Source: Methylosinus sp. H3A (GTDB lineage Bacteria; Pseudomonadota; Alphaproteobacteria; Rhizobiales; Beijerinckiaceae). From it: a stretch of 64,000 nucleotides of DNA. Each line of letters opens with the position of its first letter. The first letter of the stretch is position 1. The stretch is from the NCBI RefSeq assembly GCF_015709455.1, contig NZ_JADNQW010000004.1, positions 1-64,000 on the forward strand, written 5' to 3'. Shown here piece after piece: positions 1 to 7,208 of the stretch. Position numbers and translations under genes: made by a program. Under the pieces are notes generated by a model, which was not told the origin of the DNA, did not search any database, and saw only the letters and a list, made by a program, of their open reading frames with translations.

Positions 1-439
1 CTCGGTCAACGACGCGCCCATGTTCGGCTTCTTCCGGCACACGGTCGGCGTCAGCACAGTCACGCGGGACCTTCCACAGATACCCATTCCTCCCACATGG
101 ATTAGCGCGGGGCCCGGGGGCGATGGCTTCATTGAAGCGGCTGATGCGGTCTTGATGGCAAGGTCCGAGCCGTCTCAGAAGCCTGCGGCCAACTTAGCCA
201 GCGGGCACACGACTTCGTCTCGGTGAGCGTCGAACGAAGCTGCCGGTTCTGGTGCGAACGGCGTGAGCGGGACATAATCGCCTGGGCGACGCTCAACCGA
301 GCGCCGGAGAATGGATTATGCTGAGTGTGGACGATCTTTTCAAAGGCCGCCACGGCAAGACGCGTAAGAACGTCTCGCTGTTAGCCGAGCGTCGAGGCGG
401 CCTCTCGTCGATGCGCTCGAGAGCTATATGCGCGATCAG
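1..439. other. No supportable gene; left flank
   Basis: Short open frames exist on both strands, but none has a recognisable domain, a good ribosome binding site or an uninterrupted length typical of a gene. The stretch near 335-355 translates to a peptide reminiscent of the FKGRH start of IS6 transposases and may be a tiny IS remnant. Nothing else is visible. Confidence 0.4.
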
Positions 440-1236
440 GGGTTGCGTCGCAAATTTTGTCTAGGGAGGCGACGCGGGCGTCCGAGAGTGACGCGGCTCA
501 CGCCGCGAGGGCATAGAACTGCTGCGCTGGACGCAATTTGCCCCTGGCCTGCAACTGGTCCTTTCGGATCATATGCATGAGTTAGATCCCCGAGAGTGTC
601 GCAGCAGCCGATCGAAATGATTTGAAACCCAGCATCGGCCGCGTCACTCGCTTCACCGCTCGATGGTCCTGCTCGACGATATTATTGAGATATTTGATGC
701 GGCGGATTTCGATGTCCGTTTCATGCTACACATTGTAGCTTTCGATCGCTGCCGTGTTGGTGCCGCTCTTGTCGATCGTGATCTTCTCCGGCGCGCCATG
801 CTGGCCGATCGCCTTCCGCAAGAAGCGCAACGCGGCTTTGCAGTCCCTCTTGGCCGTTAGCAGGAAATCCACCGTCGCGCCTGCCTTGTCGACGGCCCGA
901 TACAGATATTTCCAGCAGCCTTTGACTTTCACATAGGTCTCATCGAGACGCCAGCTGGATCCGATCGCGCGCTTGCGAGCACGGAATTGTTTCTCCAGCA
1001 AAGGCGCATACTTGACGACCCAGCGGTTGAGCGTGGAATGGTCGACGCCTCGCTCTTCCATCATTTCCTCGAGTTGACGATAGTTCATCGGATACGCCAT
1101 ATACCAGCGGACGCCCCACAGGATCACGTCGCGTTCAAAATGGCTGCCCTTGAAGTCGATCATCGCGCTATTCCGCCTGCTCTCTGCCGACGATCATAGG
1201 CCATATCGACCTTCGAAAACATTTGCGACAAAACCC
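440..1236 (-). mobile_element. IS6-family element, near full length, decayed
   Basis: The ends resemble each other: the left begins GGGTTGCGTCGCAAATTTT and the right, read inward, begins GGGTTTTGTCGCAAATG. About 800 bp between them matches the size of IS6-family elements. The flanks carry a near-match octamer (GCGATCAG on the left, GCAATCAG on the right) that may be the worn target duplication. Its only gene is the broken transposase at 498-1163. Related fragments lie at 2.9, 32.6, 34.1 and 38.9 kb. Confidence 0.75.
498..1163 (-). pseudogene. IS6-family transposase with two nonsense codons
   Basis: The translation starts MIDFKGSHFERDVILWGVRW and continues through the helix-turn-helix (YRQLEEMMEERG, STLNRWV) into the DDE core ([30 protein letters not shown]). 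This is the IS6 family pattern. The frame is stopped after ESYNV, where the related copy at 34.1 kb reads IAEHE. Homology resumes downstream (ETDIEIRRIKYLNNIVEQDH), and a second stop precedes the C-terminal LMHMIRK motif. Two residues are also missing from the GVEVDHS segment seen in the copy at 32.6 kb. The gene is therefore inactive unless the stops are read through. Confidence 0.85.
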
Positions 1237-1605
1237 GGCAATCAGCGTCTGACCGGCGCGCTGCGCGATCGCCTCACCCATCATGTCCATATCCTCGAGA
1301 TGAACGGGGACAGCTATCGGCTCTGACAATCGAAGGCGCGACAACGCATGACCCCCACGCCGATCGACCAGGCGAGCGTCGACGCCGACACGGGCGCAAT
1401 CCCCTCGTAGGCCCCACGAGAAATTTTCGCCGCCGACAAGCAAAATGGCCCGATCGGGTCCTTTTTCTTGTCGGCGACTGCGCCGAACCGTCGGCCGGAA
1501 ATCTCTCCGCCGTTGACACACCTTATTTGGCGCACGGCACTAAGTCAGCGGCAGTGCGCTAGATAATGTGAAACGGGGCGTGAAAGCCTGCACAGAGCCT
1601 CGCCG
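1237..1605. other. Intergenic region with palindrome, no gene seen
   Basis: Overlapping open frames on the minus strand (about 1168-1535) are arginine-rich, have no domain signature and look like chance frames of GC-rich DNA. Apart from the palindrome at 1431-1476, nothing is recognised. Confidence 0.4.
1431..1476. repeat. 46-bp near-perfect palindrome
   Basis: The arms CGCCGACAAG (1431-1440) and CTTGTCGGCG (1467-1476) are perfect reverse complements. The inner part also pairs: AAAA opposite TTTT, and a central CCCGATCGGG. Only three positions fail to pair over the 46 bp. It lies in a gene-free stretch between the IS6 element and the histidine kinase and has no spacer loop. A cruciform, a protein binding site or two abutting IS ends are possible. 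Confidence 0.6.
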
Positions 1606-2853
1606 ATGCAACGGTTTTGCCGATGCACGCGGTTGGCGTGTGGGCGGGAGACATTGCATTTGGATACCGAGAAGCGCTCGGAGAAACGGTTCGGCTCTAG
1701 CCTTTCGCCGAGCCTGAACCGCCGATTGGACGCGCTCATGGAGTTGCTCGCGTCCCTCTACTCCGCGCCTGCATCGAGGCGGTCGCTCATCGGCTTTGTG
1801 GTGGCAATTTGTGGGGTGTTTTGGCGCTATGCAGCGACGGACGTGCTGGGCGAACGCGTCCTTTACGCGACATTCTATCCGGTGGTGACCATAGCGGCGC
1901 TTTTCGGCGGACTGGTCTCCGGTTCTTCGGCGGCCCTCGCAGCGGCCCTGATGGCGCATTTATGGTTCGGCCCTCTTTCCGCCCCGGGCGACTGGCTGGG
2001 CTTGGGTATATTCTTGACGAGTTGCGTAATGATCTCCTGCGCAGCCGAAATGCTGCACCGCACATGGAAAAGAATGTCGGAGGCCGAGCTTCGGCAATCC
2101 CAGGCGGAGCGGCTCTATCTAATGCGCCAGGAGCGTCTTACCGCTATGGGCGGCATGGCGGCCGCGCTCGCTCACGAACTCAATCAACCGCTCGCCGCCA
2201 CGGCGATTTACCTCAAGGCGGCGAAACGGCTAGCGATACTGCCGGAGAACCGGCGTTCCGCGTCGGTCGCGGACACGCTGGATCTGGCTACCGAACAGAT
2301 CATGCGCGCGGGGCAGATCATCAGCCACATGCGGCAATTCGCCGATTTCGGAGAGTCCGACAAGACGATCTGCAGCTTGAACAGACTGGTCGATGAGGCG
2401 CTCGACCTCTCGTCAGAGGCGCTAAAGGAGGCCAACGTCGCCGTAACTCTCGAGCTCGGCGCGGAGAAGGACACCGTGCTCGCGGACAGTGTTCAAATAA
2501 AGCAAGTTCTGATCAATCTAATACGGAACTCACGCGATGCCATGAACGATTCTGCGAGGCGACAGCTGACCATTTCCACCTCGAACGAAAAGCAGAACTC
2601 GATCAGAGTCGATATAGCCGATACCGGCCCGGGTCTGTCGAAGACCATGCAAGGGAAGCTTTTCGAGCCTTTCGCAACGACCAAGGCGAGCGGAATGGGC
2701 ATCGGCCTGTCGGTGTCTCGCTCGATCATCGAAGCGCATTACGGAAGAATATGGGCCGCGGAAAAGAGCGACTGTGGAGCCGTCTTTAGTTTCGAACTCC
2801 CTCTGGTGGAGCCTAACGGGCGATGTCACGTTAACTCGAAGCGGGCGGATTGA
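1606..2853 (+). CDS. Membrane sensor histidine kinase, FixL/DUF4118-like
   Basis: This is a likely sensor kinase that autophosphorylates and passes phosphate to a response regulator not present here. Residues about 57-140 form four hydrophobic segments typical of a DUF4118/MASE-like membrane domain (from SLIGFVVAICGVFWRY). The HisKA motif ALAHELNQPL places the phospho-acceptor histidine at residue 190, counting from 1606. HATPase motifs follow: LINLIRNSRDA (N box), DTGPGL (G1) and GMGIGLSVSRSII (G2). HELNQPL with NtrB/FixL-like spacing suggests the FixL subgroup, but no PAS or haem domain is present. The start is uncertain; an ATG at 1738 gives a protein beginning just before the membrane domain. 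The C-terminus after FELPLVEP runs into IS-derived sequence and may be replaced. Confidence 0.85.
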   Translation: MQRFCRCTRLACGRETLHLDTEKRSEKRFGSSLSPSLNRRLDALMELLASLYSAPASRRSLIGFVVAICGVFWRYAATDVLGERVLYATFYPVVTIAALFGGLVSGSSAALAAALMAHLWFGPLSAPGDWLGLGIFLTSCVMISCAAEMLHRTWKRMSEAELRQSQAERLYLMRQERLTAMGGMAAALAHELNQPLAATAIYLKAAKRLAILPENRRSASVADTLDLATEQIMRAGQIISHMRQFADFGESDKTICSLNRLVDEALDLSSEALKEANVAVTLELGAEKDTVLADSVQIKQVLINLIRNSRDAMNDSARRQLTISTSNEKQNSIRVDIADTGPGLSKTMQGKLFEPFATTKASGMGIGLSVSRSIIEAHYGRIWAAEKSDCGAVFSFELPLVEPNGRCHVNSKRAD

Positions 2854-2892
2854 AGCCGAGCGAGGCGGTGTTGCACGGAGCTGCGTTGGGAC

Positions 2893-3077
2893 GCCCAAGA
2901 GGGATCGCAAAGTCGCCTTGCGTTTCTTGCGCAAGGCGATTGGTCAGCATGGCGCGCCGGCGACGATCACGATCGACAAGAGCGGCGCCAACACTGCGGC
3001 GATCGAACGCTACAATGCGGAGCATGAAACGGACATCGAAATCCGCCGCATCAAATATCTCAATAATATCGTCGATC
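2893..3077 (+). pseudogene. IS6 transposase internal fragment
   Basis: The frame encodes KRDRKVALRFLRKAIGQHG, then [20 protein letters not shown] and IRRIKYLNNIV, the catalytic middle of an IS6-family transposase closely related to the copy at 498-1163. It has neither start nor end. Its right side stops exactly where the IS66 terminus begins, so IS66 landed in an IS6 copy whose right part was later lost. Confidence 0.8.
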
Positions 3078-3176
3078 GTAAGCGGTGTTCTGATCCCACC
3101 TGTTTTGAGCGAGTTGGGGCGACGATAATCGGAGTGATAGGGGCTCCGACACATGTCGATTTCAGAGCGTAAACAT

Positions 3177-3602
3177 ATGTCGGAGCCTGAAGCGGCTTCG
3201 ACGCGGCGGATCGAGGTCTTCACGGGCGCGGGGCGTCGGAGGACATGGGGCGCGGATCAGAAGGCGGCGATTGTCGCAGAGAGCTTCGCGGAGGGCGCGA
3301 GCGTCTGTGAAGTGGCCCGGCGGCACGGTCTGACGCCGCAGCAGCTTTTTACGTGGCGTCGTCAGACGCGCAAAGAGGCCGAGGCTCGCGAGGACGCAGG
3401 CGCGCCATTGTTCGTCCCCGCAGTCATGCAAGGACCTGCGCCAGCGCGGCCGGCGAAGCGCAAACGACGCGCCCTGCGCCAGGAAATCGATTCGGCGCCG
3501 ACGATCGAACTCGAAGTCGATGGCGTCACGGTTCGGGTCGGACGCGGAGCGCAGGCGAAGACCATCACTGCGGTGATCCGGGCGTTGAGAGCCGCCAAAT
3601 GA
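3177..3602 (+). CDS. tnpA: IS66 TnpA (HTH accessory protein)
   Basis: This is a small helix-turn-helix protein of the IS66/IS3-orfA type. The motif runs RRRTWGADQKAAIVAESFAE, then VCEVARRHGLTPQQLFTWRRQ, followed by a basic linker and a C-terminal VDGVTVRVGRGA segment usual for IS66 TnpA. The start at 3177 (MSEPEAAS) follows the family; an upstream in-frame ATG at 3153 is possible. The stop overlaps the start of tnpB by four bases (ATGA), indicating coupled translation. The gene itself looks intact inside a dead element. Confidence 0.8.
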   Translation: MSEPEAASTRRIEVFTGAGRRRTWGADQKAAIVAESFAEGASVCEVARRHGLTPQQLFTWRRQTRKEAEAREDAGAPLFVPAVMQGPAPARPAKRKRRALRQEIDSAPTIELEVDGVTVRVGRGAQAKTITAVIRALRAAK

Positions 3603-3973
3603 TCGGTCCGACCGGCGCGGTGCGGGTGATGGTGGCGACGAAGCCCGTCGACTTCCGCAAAGGCGCGGAAGGTCTGGCGGCGTTGGTCCGCGAGACGATG
3701 ATGGCCGATCCCTTCGACGGCGCGATTTATGTTTTCCGCGCCAAGCGCGCCGACCGCATCAAGCTGATTTTCTGGGACGGCACGGGTGTGTGTCTGTTCG
3801 CCAAGCGTCTCGAGGATGGCGAGTTCCGTTGCGGGTATGGCGCAGGCAGTCGAAAAGCTTCCCGAGGATCCGAACGAGCTGAAGGCGATGCTTCTCGCCG
3901 AACGCGCGCGCAGCGAGCGCCTCGTTCAGATCATCAAGGAGATGCAACGACACCGCTTCGGGCGGAGCTCTGA
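3599..3973 (+). pseudogene. tnpB: IS66 TnpB, C-terminus lost by internal deletion
   Basis: The start MIGPTGAVRVMVATKPVDFR and the core ALVRETMMADPFDGAIYVFR, then IKLIFWDGTGVCLFAKRLEDGEF, are unmistakable IS66 ORF2 (TnpB). Directly after GEFR, about position 3830, the family's last 35-40 residues are missing. The frame then reads nonsense overlapping tnpC. The deletion also placed the tnpC start much closer to tnpB than usual. Confidence 0.8.
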
Positions 3974-4344
3974 GACGCTCCCCGAGGACCAGATGCTGCT
4001 CGCGCTCGAAGAGGTCGAGCAGGCAGAGGCTGCCGCGGCGGCGGAAGCGGAAGCCGGCTCTGCGCCGGACCGTGAGAGGGCGGCCAGAAAGCGCCGCACG
4101 AACCGTGGCGCCTTGCCAGCGCATCTCCCGCGCATCGAGATCATCGTCGATGTCGACGACAAGTCCTGCCCGTGCTGCAAGGGCGCGCTGCATTCGATCG
4201 GCGAAGACGTTTCCGAGCGGCTCGATATTGTGCCGGCGCAGTTCCGTGTTCTGGTGACGCGGCGTCCCAAATACGCCTGCCGCGCCTGCGAGGGCGCCGT
4301 CGTGCAGGCGCCGGCCCCGGCGCGGCTGATCGAAGGGGAGCGTG
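3837..4344 (+). pseudogene. tnpC: IS66 transposase TnpC, N-terminal half
   Basis: The start MAQAVEKLPEDPNELKAMLL leads into the leucine-rich coiled coil (LVQIIKEMQRHRFGRSSE) and the zinc-binding segment with CPCCKG and CRACEG, all typical of the first 170 residues of TnpC. The DDE catalytic core is absent: homology ends at LIEGERDT near 4344, where the sequence joins the neighbouring toxin-antitoxin gene. It cannot encode an active transposase. Confidence 0.85.
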
Positions 4345-4351
4345 ACACCTG

Positions 4352-5050
4352 TCACGCCGCTGTTTTGGCGCGCCGCTGTCCTTTGCGTGGCGTTCGCTCG
4401 CCAATTCCGGCCTCCTGGATCACCAGAGCCGGGTCGCGCGCCAGAATTCTCACCAGCATTCCTGCAGCGCCGGAAGGGGAGCGCTCGCCGCGCTCCCATT
4501 TGCGCACGGTTCCCAGCGACGCGCCCGTGACCTTCGCAAATTCTTCCTGCGTCAATCCCGCTTTGAGGCGCGTCTCGGCGATGAAGCTCCGATCGATCTT
4601 CAGCTTGTGCGCGCGGGTTCCTGCGCTCGGCTTTCCTTTGGCGTAGGCGAGAGCGTCTTCGAGACCCGAGATCATGCTTTCGAAATCTTTGCCGTCCATC
4701 GTCCTATCTCCGGAATTGGGCGCGGATCGCGTCGTGAGCGCCGTCGCCGCTTTGCGCTGTCTGGGATCGAGGTCTGCTTGCACGTTCTTGGCGTAGACCG
4801 TGATCAGAAAGCACGGCATGTCGGCGTCGTGAAAAAATGTGATGAGGCGGGCGCCGCCTCGTTTTCCTTTTCCGCCCAGCGGAACGCGGACCTTCCGCAT
4901 GCCGCCCGTGCCTTGGATCAAATCACCGGCTCGAGGGTCGGCCGCGATCATATCGATGACGGCCGTTCTCTCGGCTTCGCTCATGATCTCCGTCGCGCGC
5001 GCCAGATAGGTTTCTGTCTCGACGACGGTGATGAGGGCGGGCGAATTCAT
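4352..5050 (-). CDS. RelE/HigB-like toxin fused in frame to HTH antitoxin
   Basis: One frame encodes what is normally two genes. Residues 1 to about 105 (MNSPALITVVETETYLARAT, GGMRKVRVPLGGKGKRGGAR, FFHDADMPCFLITVYAKN) are a RelE/HigB-2-type mRNA-interferase toxin homologous to the one at 12906. After ATALT the frame crosses straight into MDGKDFESMISGLEDALAYA, a HigA/NadS-like antitoxin with an HTH (GLTQEEFAKVTGASLGTVRKWERGERSP). Restoring one G (ACGACGCG to ACGGACGCG, near 4727) recovers the toxin end TDAIRAQFRR and a stop four bases before the antitoxin ATG. The fusion is thus a one-base deletion. The start at 5050 is chosen because it follows the palindromic operator. Confidence 0.8.
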   Translation of the reverse strand: MNSPALITVVETETYLARATEIMSEAERTAVIDMIAADPRAGDLIQGTGGMRKVRVPLGGKGKRGGARLITFFHDADMPCFLITVYAKNVQADLDPRQRKAATALTTRSAPNSGDRTMDGKDFESMISGLEDALAYAKGKPSAGTRAHKLKIDRSFIAETRLKAGLTQEEFAKVTGASLGTVRKWERGERSPSGAAGMLVRILARDPALVIQEAGIGERTPRKGQRRAKTAA

Positions 5051-5060
5051 AGTCGATGCA

Positions 5061-5089
5061 TACCCCAAAGGGGTAGCCGAATGCAAGGC
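5061..5089 (-). promoter_or_regulatory. Promoter and operator of the fused toxin-antitoxin gene
   Basis: The perfect inverted repeat TACCCCAAAGGGGTA (5061-5075) lies just upstream of the start at 5050. On the minus strand, TTGCAT and TATGCA separated by 18 bp could be the -35 and -10 boxes, with the palindrome covering the spacer. This is the expected arrangement for autorepression by the antitoxin. A similar palindrome, AACCC-AAT-GGGTT, sits at the second toxin-antitoxin locus. Confidence 0.65.
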
Positions 5090-5437
5090 GCCGGCGGGGC
5101 GTGCGGTTCGAAAGTGGGTCCGCCTGGTCACGCCGCTCCCCGGGCGGCGGTCTACTGGTCAGTGCGAAACGACGCCGTGGCCGCCGGGATGGCGGGCCCG
5201 AACGAAAACCCGTCCGCCGCTTCGGCGGCGATCGCGGCCGCCGACCTCGGGGTCCGCCCCGCCGTTCTCGAGAGGGCGATGCACGAATATCCGGGCTTCG
5301 CCAGCGTCAGTCCACTGATGAACCGCGAAGCCGGTCCAGCGATGAAGCGCGAAAATCCGACGCCTGAATTCGAATTTTGCGGGCTGTCGAGCCATGAAAC
5401 GCGAACGACATTCGCGATTTCCCGGGCGGCCCCCACC

Positions 5438-5466
5438 ATGTCCGATAAGCGCAGATTATCGGACAT
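5438..5466. other. Inverted repeat with 7-bp spacer, possible recombination site
   Basis: The 11-bp arms ATGTCCGATAA and TTATCGGACAT flank the spacer GCGCAGA. The geometry (11+7+11) resembles core sites of tyrosine recombinases. A diverged version (GATAG-CCTGCGA-TTATCCGTCAT) is at 5656-5678, and one arm recurs at 13592-13602. The function is inferred from form only. Confidence 0.45.
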
Positions 5467-5655
5467 CGAATAGACCAGACGAGCGCGGCGGTTATGCCGT
5501 GAGTTCGCGTGACAAAGCGCCGCTGCGGGTGACGCTCGGACATGCCCCGATTCGATCCCGCCGAACCGCTCGCTCCCATCGCCGCGCCGCCGCTTCCCGC
5601 CCGCAGGCGCCTGGCGCGCGCTCCGCGTCGACGCGGAACCGCCGTCCAGCTCGTT

Positions 5656-5678
5656 GATAGCCTGCGATTATCCGTCAT
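5656..5678. other. Second, diverged copy of the inverted-repeat site
   Basis: This shares GATA at the left and ATTATC-CG-TCAT at the right with the site at 5438-5466, with different spacer bases. It sits immediately before the DUF1403 remnant. The DNA between the two sites (about 190 bp) has no recognised gene. Confidence 0.35.
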
Positions 5679-5689
5679 GGGCGGGGCCG

Positions 5690-6215
5690 CCGGCGCGCGG
5701 CGGCCCCGCGGCCGAGCTCGCCGCCGGCGCGGGGTTGGCGTTGCTCGACCAGATTCAGCGCGCCGCGACGACTTGCGCGTCGGCGTTGCGCTTGCGCGAG
5801 GACGAAGCCGCCTCGCGCGACGCCGTGCATCTCGCCGCCGGCGCGGGAGAGACCAGCCCGCGCCGGCGGCCTTCACCGGCTGTCCGTGCCGTCGGCGGCC
5901 GGCGTCGCGCTGGCGCGGGAGCTGCCGGCGACACGGCGCGCCGAAGCGGAAATCCTCGCCTGGTGGGTGGCCGATGTGGCGCTCGCCGAGCGCCTGGGAT
6001 GGGAGCGGCCGCTCGCGCTCGCCGCGACGACGTTCTTGCGCCCGGAGCTGCGCGGCGCTTCGAACCGGGCCCTCGGCCGAGCGAGCCGGAGTTGCCGGAC
6101 GCGCTGGCCCACGCCGCCGAGTTGGCGCGCCGTTCGGACCGGCTGCGCGCCGTCGCGCCGGAACTGCGCGCCAAAGGCACGGGCCGCGTCGTCGCGCTGC
6201 TGCATTCCAACGGCC
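5690..6215 (+). pseudogene. DUF1403-family protein, frameshifted remnant
   Basis: Three frames in turn give consecutive DUF1403 segments: AAELAAGAGLALLDQIQRA with LRLREDEAASRDAVHL (5700-5860); then VALARELPATRRAEAEILAW and VADVALAERLGWERPLALAA (5895-6040); then LPDALAHAAELARRSDRLRA with APELRAKGTGRVVALL (6090-6210). DUF1403 proteins are of unknown function and are common near rhizobial replicon modules. The N-terminus is missing and at least two frameshifts are needed to join the parts. The 3' end is replaced by an IS66 fragment. Confidence 0.7.
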
Positions 6216-6440
6216 TGCGTCTGGCCGGATGTTGGGCTCATCTGCGCCGCCGGTTCTGGTCGAGCAGATGAAGCTGCTGTGGGCTGTCGAGGAAGAGGTG
6301 CGCAGTCAGCCGCCGCCGGCGCGCCTGGCGGCGCGAAGGGCGACGCCGGGCGACATCGTGCAGGCGTTGTTCGATCTCTGGGAGCGCGAGCTGCCGCGTA
6401 TCTCCGGCAAATCGAAATTGGCCGAGGCGATCCGCTATTC
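6210..6440 (+). pseudogene. IS66 TnpC C-terminal fragment
   Basis: GLRLAGCWAHLRRRF is followed, after a short deletion and frame change, by MKLLWAVEEEVRSQPPPARL and DLWERELPRISGKSKLAEAI with RYS. This is the post-catalytic segment of IS66 TnpC. It joins DUF1403 on the left and an IS630 fragment on the right, so it is wreckage from nested insertions. Confidence 0.7.
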
Positions 6441-6641
6441 GCGATATGCTTCGATCCGTTTCGAGCGCTGGTCTCCCCCGCTCGGCGCCGGAGACATCTC
6501 GCCCGAGGTCTCGAAGCGCTTGACCCAGCGCACTGCGCTCGGAGTGCTCACCCCGAACCGCGTGGCTGCCGCATTGCGCGACATGCCTTCTTCGACAACA
6601 GCCTTCACCACTCGTTCGCGAAGATCATCGGAAAGAGCCAT
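6437..6641 (-). pseudogene. IS630-family transposase, N-terminal fragment
   Basis: MALSDDLRERVVKAVVEEGM, then SRNAAATRFGVSTPSAVRWV and KRFETSGEMSPAPSGGDQRS are the paired HTH of an IS630-type transposase. Only about 68 residues remain. The catalytic DDE domain is missing because the sequence runs into the IS66 fragment. It differs from the complete IS630 at 11.7 kb. Confidence 0.75.
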
Positions 6642-6851
6642 CCCCGCCGCCTCCTTCCGCGGCGGGTAGTTTGAATCAGACGAAGGCCGATTCGGGAATC
6701 CCAAAACGATTCATACCGTTCGGAAACCGCTCTAGCCGCTGGTCCAAACCGCGCTCATGAACTAATACCGGGTCTGGACCTTTCCATGGGGCTGGCCGGC
6801 TTCCAATCGTGCGGCCTTGTGGCGCGGTCAAGCAGGGCGGGAGGACCTCCA

Positions 6852-7190
6852 ATGGCGTCATTGCCTGATCAATTCTTCACGTGGGCGGCGCTGGGCACTT
6901 TAGCAGGTGCTTCCGGCGCGACGTTTATCGTCACGAACACGCTGCGGTCTGCGTTCGATTGGTCGCCGAAATGGTTGGGTCTCGTTGTGGCTCAGGGAAT
7001 CTGCATCGGCGGAGCCGTGGCGCTGGACAAGCAGGGTTCGGATTACGTCATCGCCGTCTTGAATGGCTGTCTTGTGTATCTTTCCGCAGTGGGTATTTCT
7101 AGCACAACCGGCGGTGTCAGTCCGACGGCCGTAGCCCGCGGTGGTGCCATTCGTCCATCAGAGAAACGATTTTTTTCATCCTGGTTCTGA
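6852..7190 (+). CDS. Small three-helix membrane protein beside caspase gene
   Basis: The protein has 112 residues with three hydrophobic segments: about 12-30 (AALGTLAGASGATFIVTNTL), 43-60 (WLGLVVAQGICIGGAVAL) and 66-83 (YVIAVLNGCLVYLSAVGIS). A polar tail follows. I recognise no family. The start at 6852 has a clear Shine-Dalgarno (GGGAGG, 7 bases upstream), unlike the longer frame from 6786. It is 18 bp upstream of the caspase-like gene on the same strand, so the two are probably one transcript. Together they form an island between IS fragments. By analogy with effector pairs, it could be a membrane partner or regulator of the caspase protein, but this is inference. Confidence 0.65.
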   Translation: MASLPDQFFTWAALGTLAGASGATFIVTNTLRSAFDWSPKWLGLVVAQGICIGGAVALDKQGSDYVIAVLNGCLVYLSAVGISSTTGGVSPTAVARGGAIRPSEKRFFSSWF

Positions 7191-7208
7191 CGATACTCCG
7201 AGGGGCAA

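Larger units (their letters stand above)
3078..4344 (+). mobile_element. IS66-family element, 3'-truncated
   Basis: The left terminus GTAAGCGGTGTTCTGATCCC has the GTAAGC start typical of IS66 elements. Three genes follow in the usual order: tnpA, tnpB and tnpC. There is an internal deletion between tnpB and tnpC, and the right half of tnpC plus the right terminus is missing. The break near 4344 abuts the tail of the toxin-antitoxin gene. The element cannot move by itself. Confidence 0.85.

Noticed and set aside
1168..1535. Several overlapping minus-strand frames as genes
   Set aside because: They are arginine-rich, lack motifs and RBS, and overlap a palindrome.
4607..5473. A 288-codon plus-strand frame
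   Set aside because: It is antisense to the toxin-antitoxin gene and then non-coding; its composition is that of a shadow.
5307..5876. A minus-strand frame containing MTDNRRLS and MSDNLRLS-like starts
   Set aside because: The similarity of those starts comes from the repeated DNA site, not from a protein family; the rest is low-complexity arginine-rich sequence.
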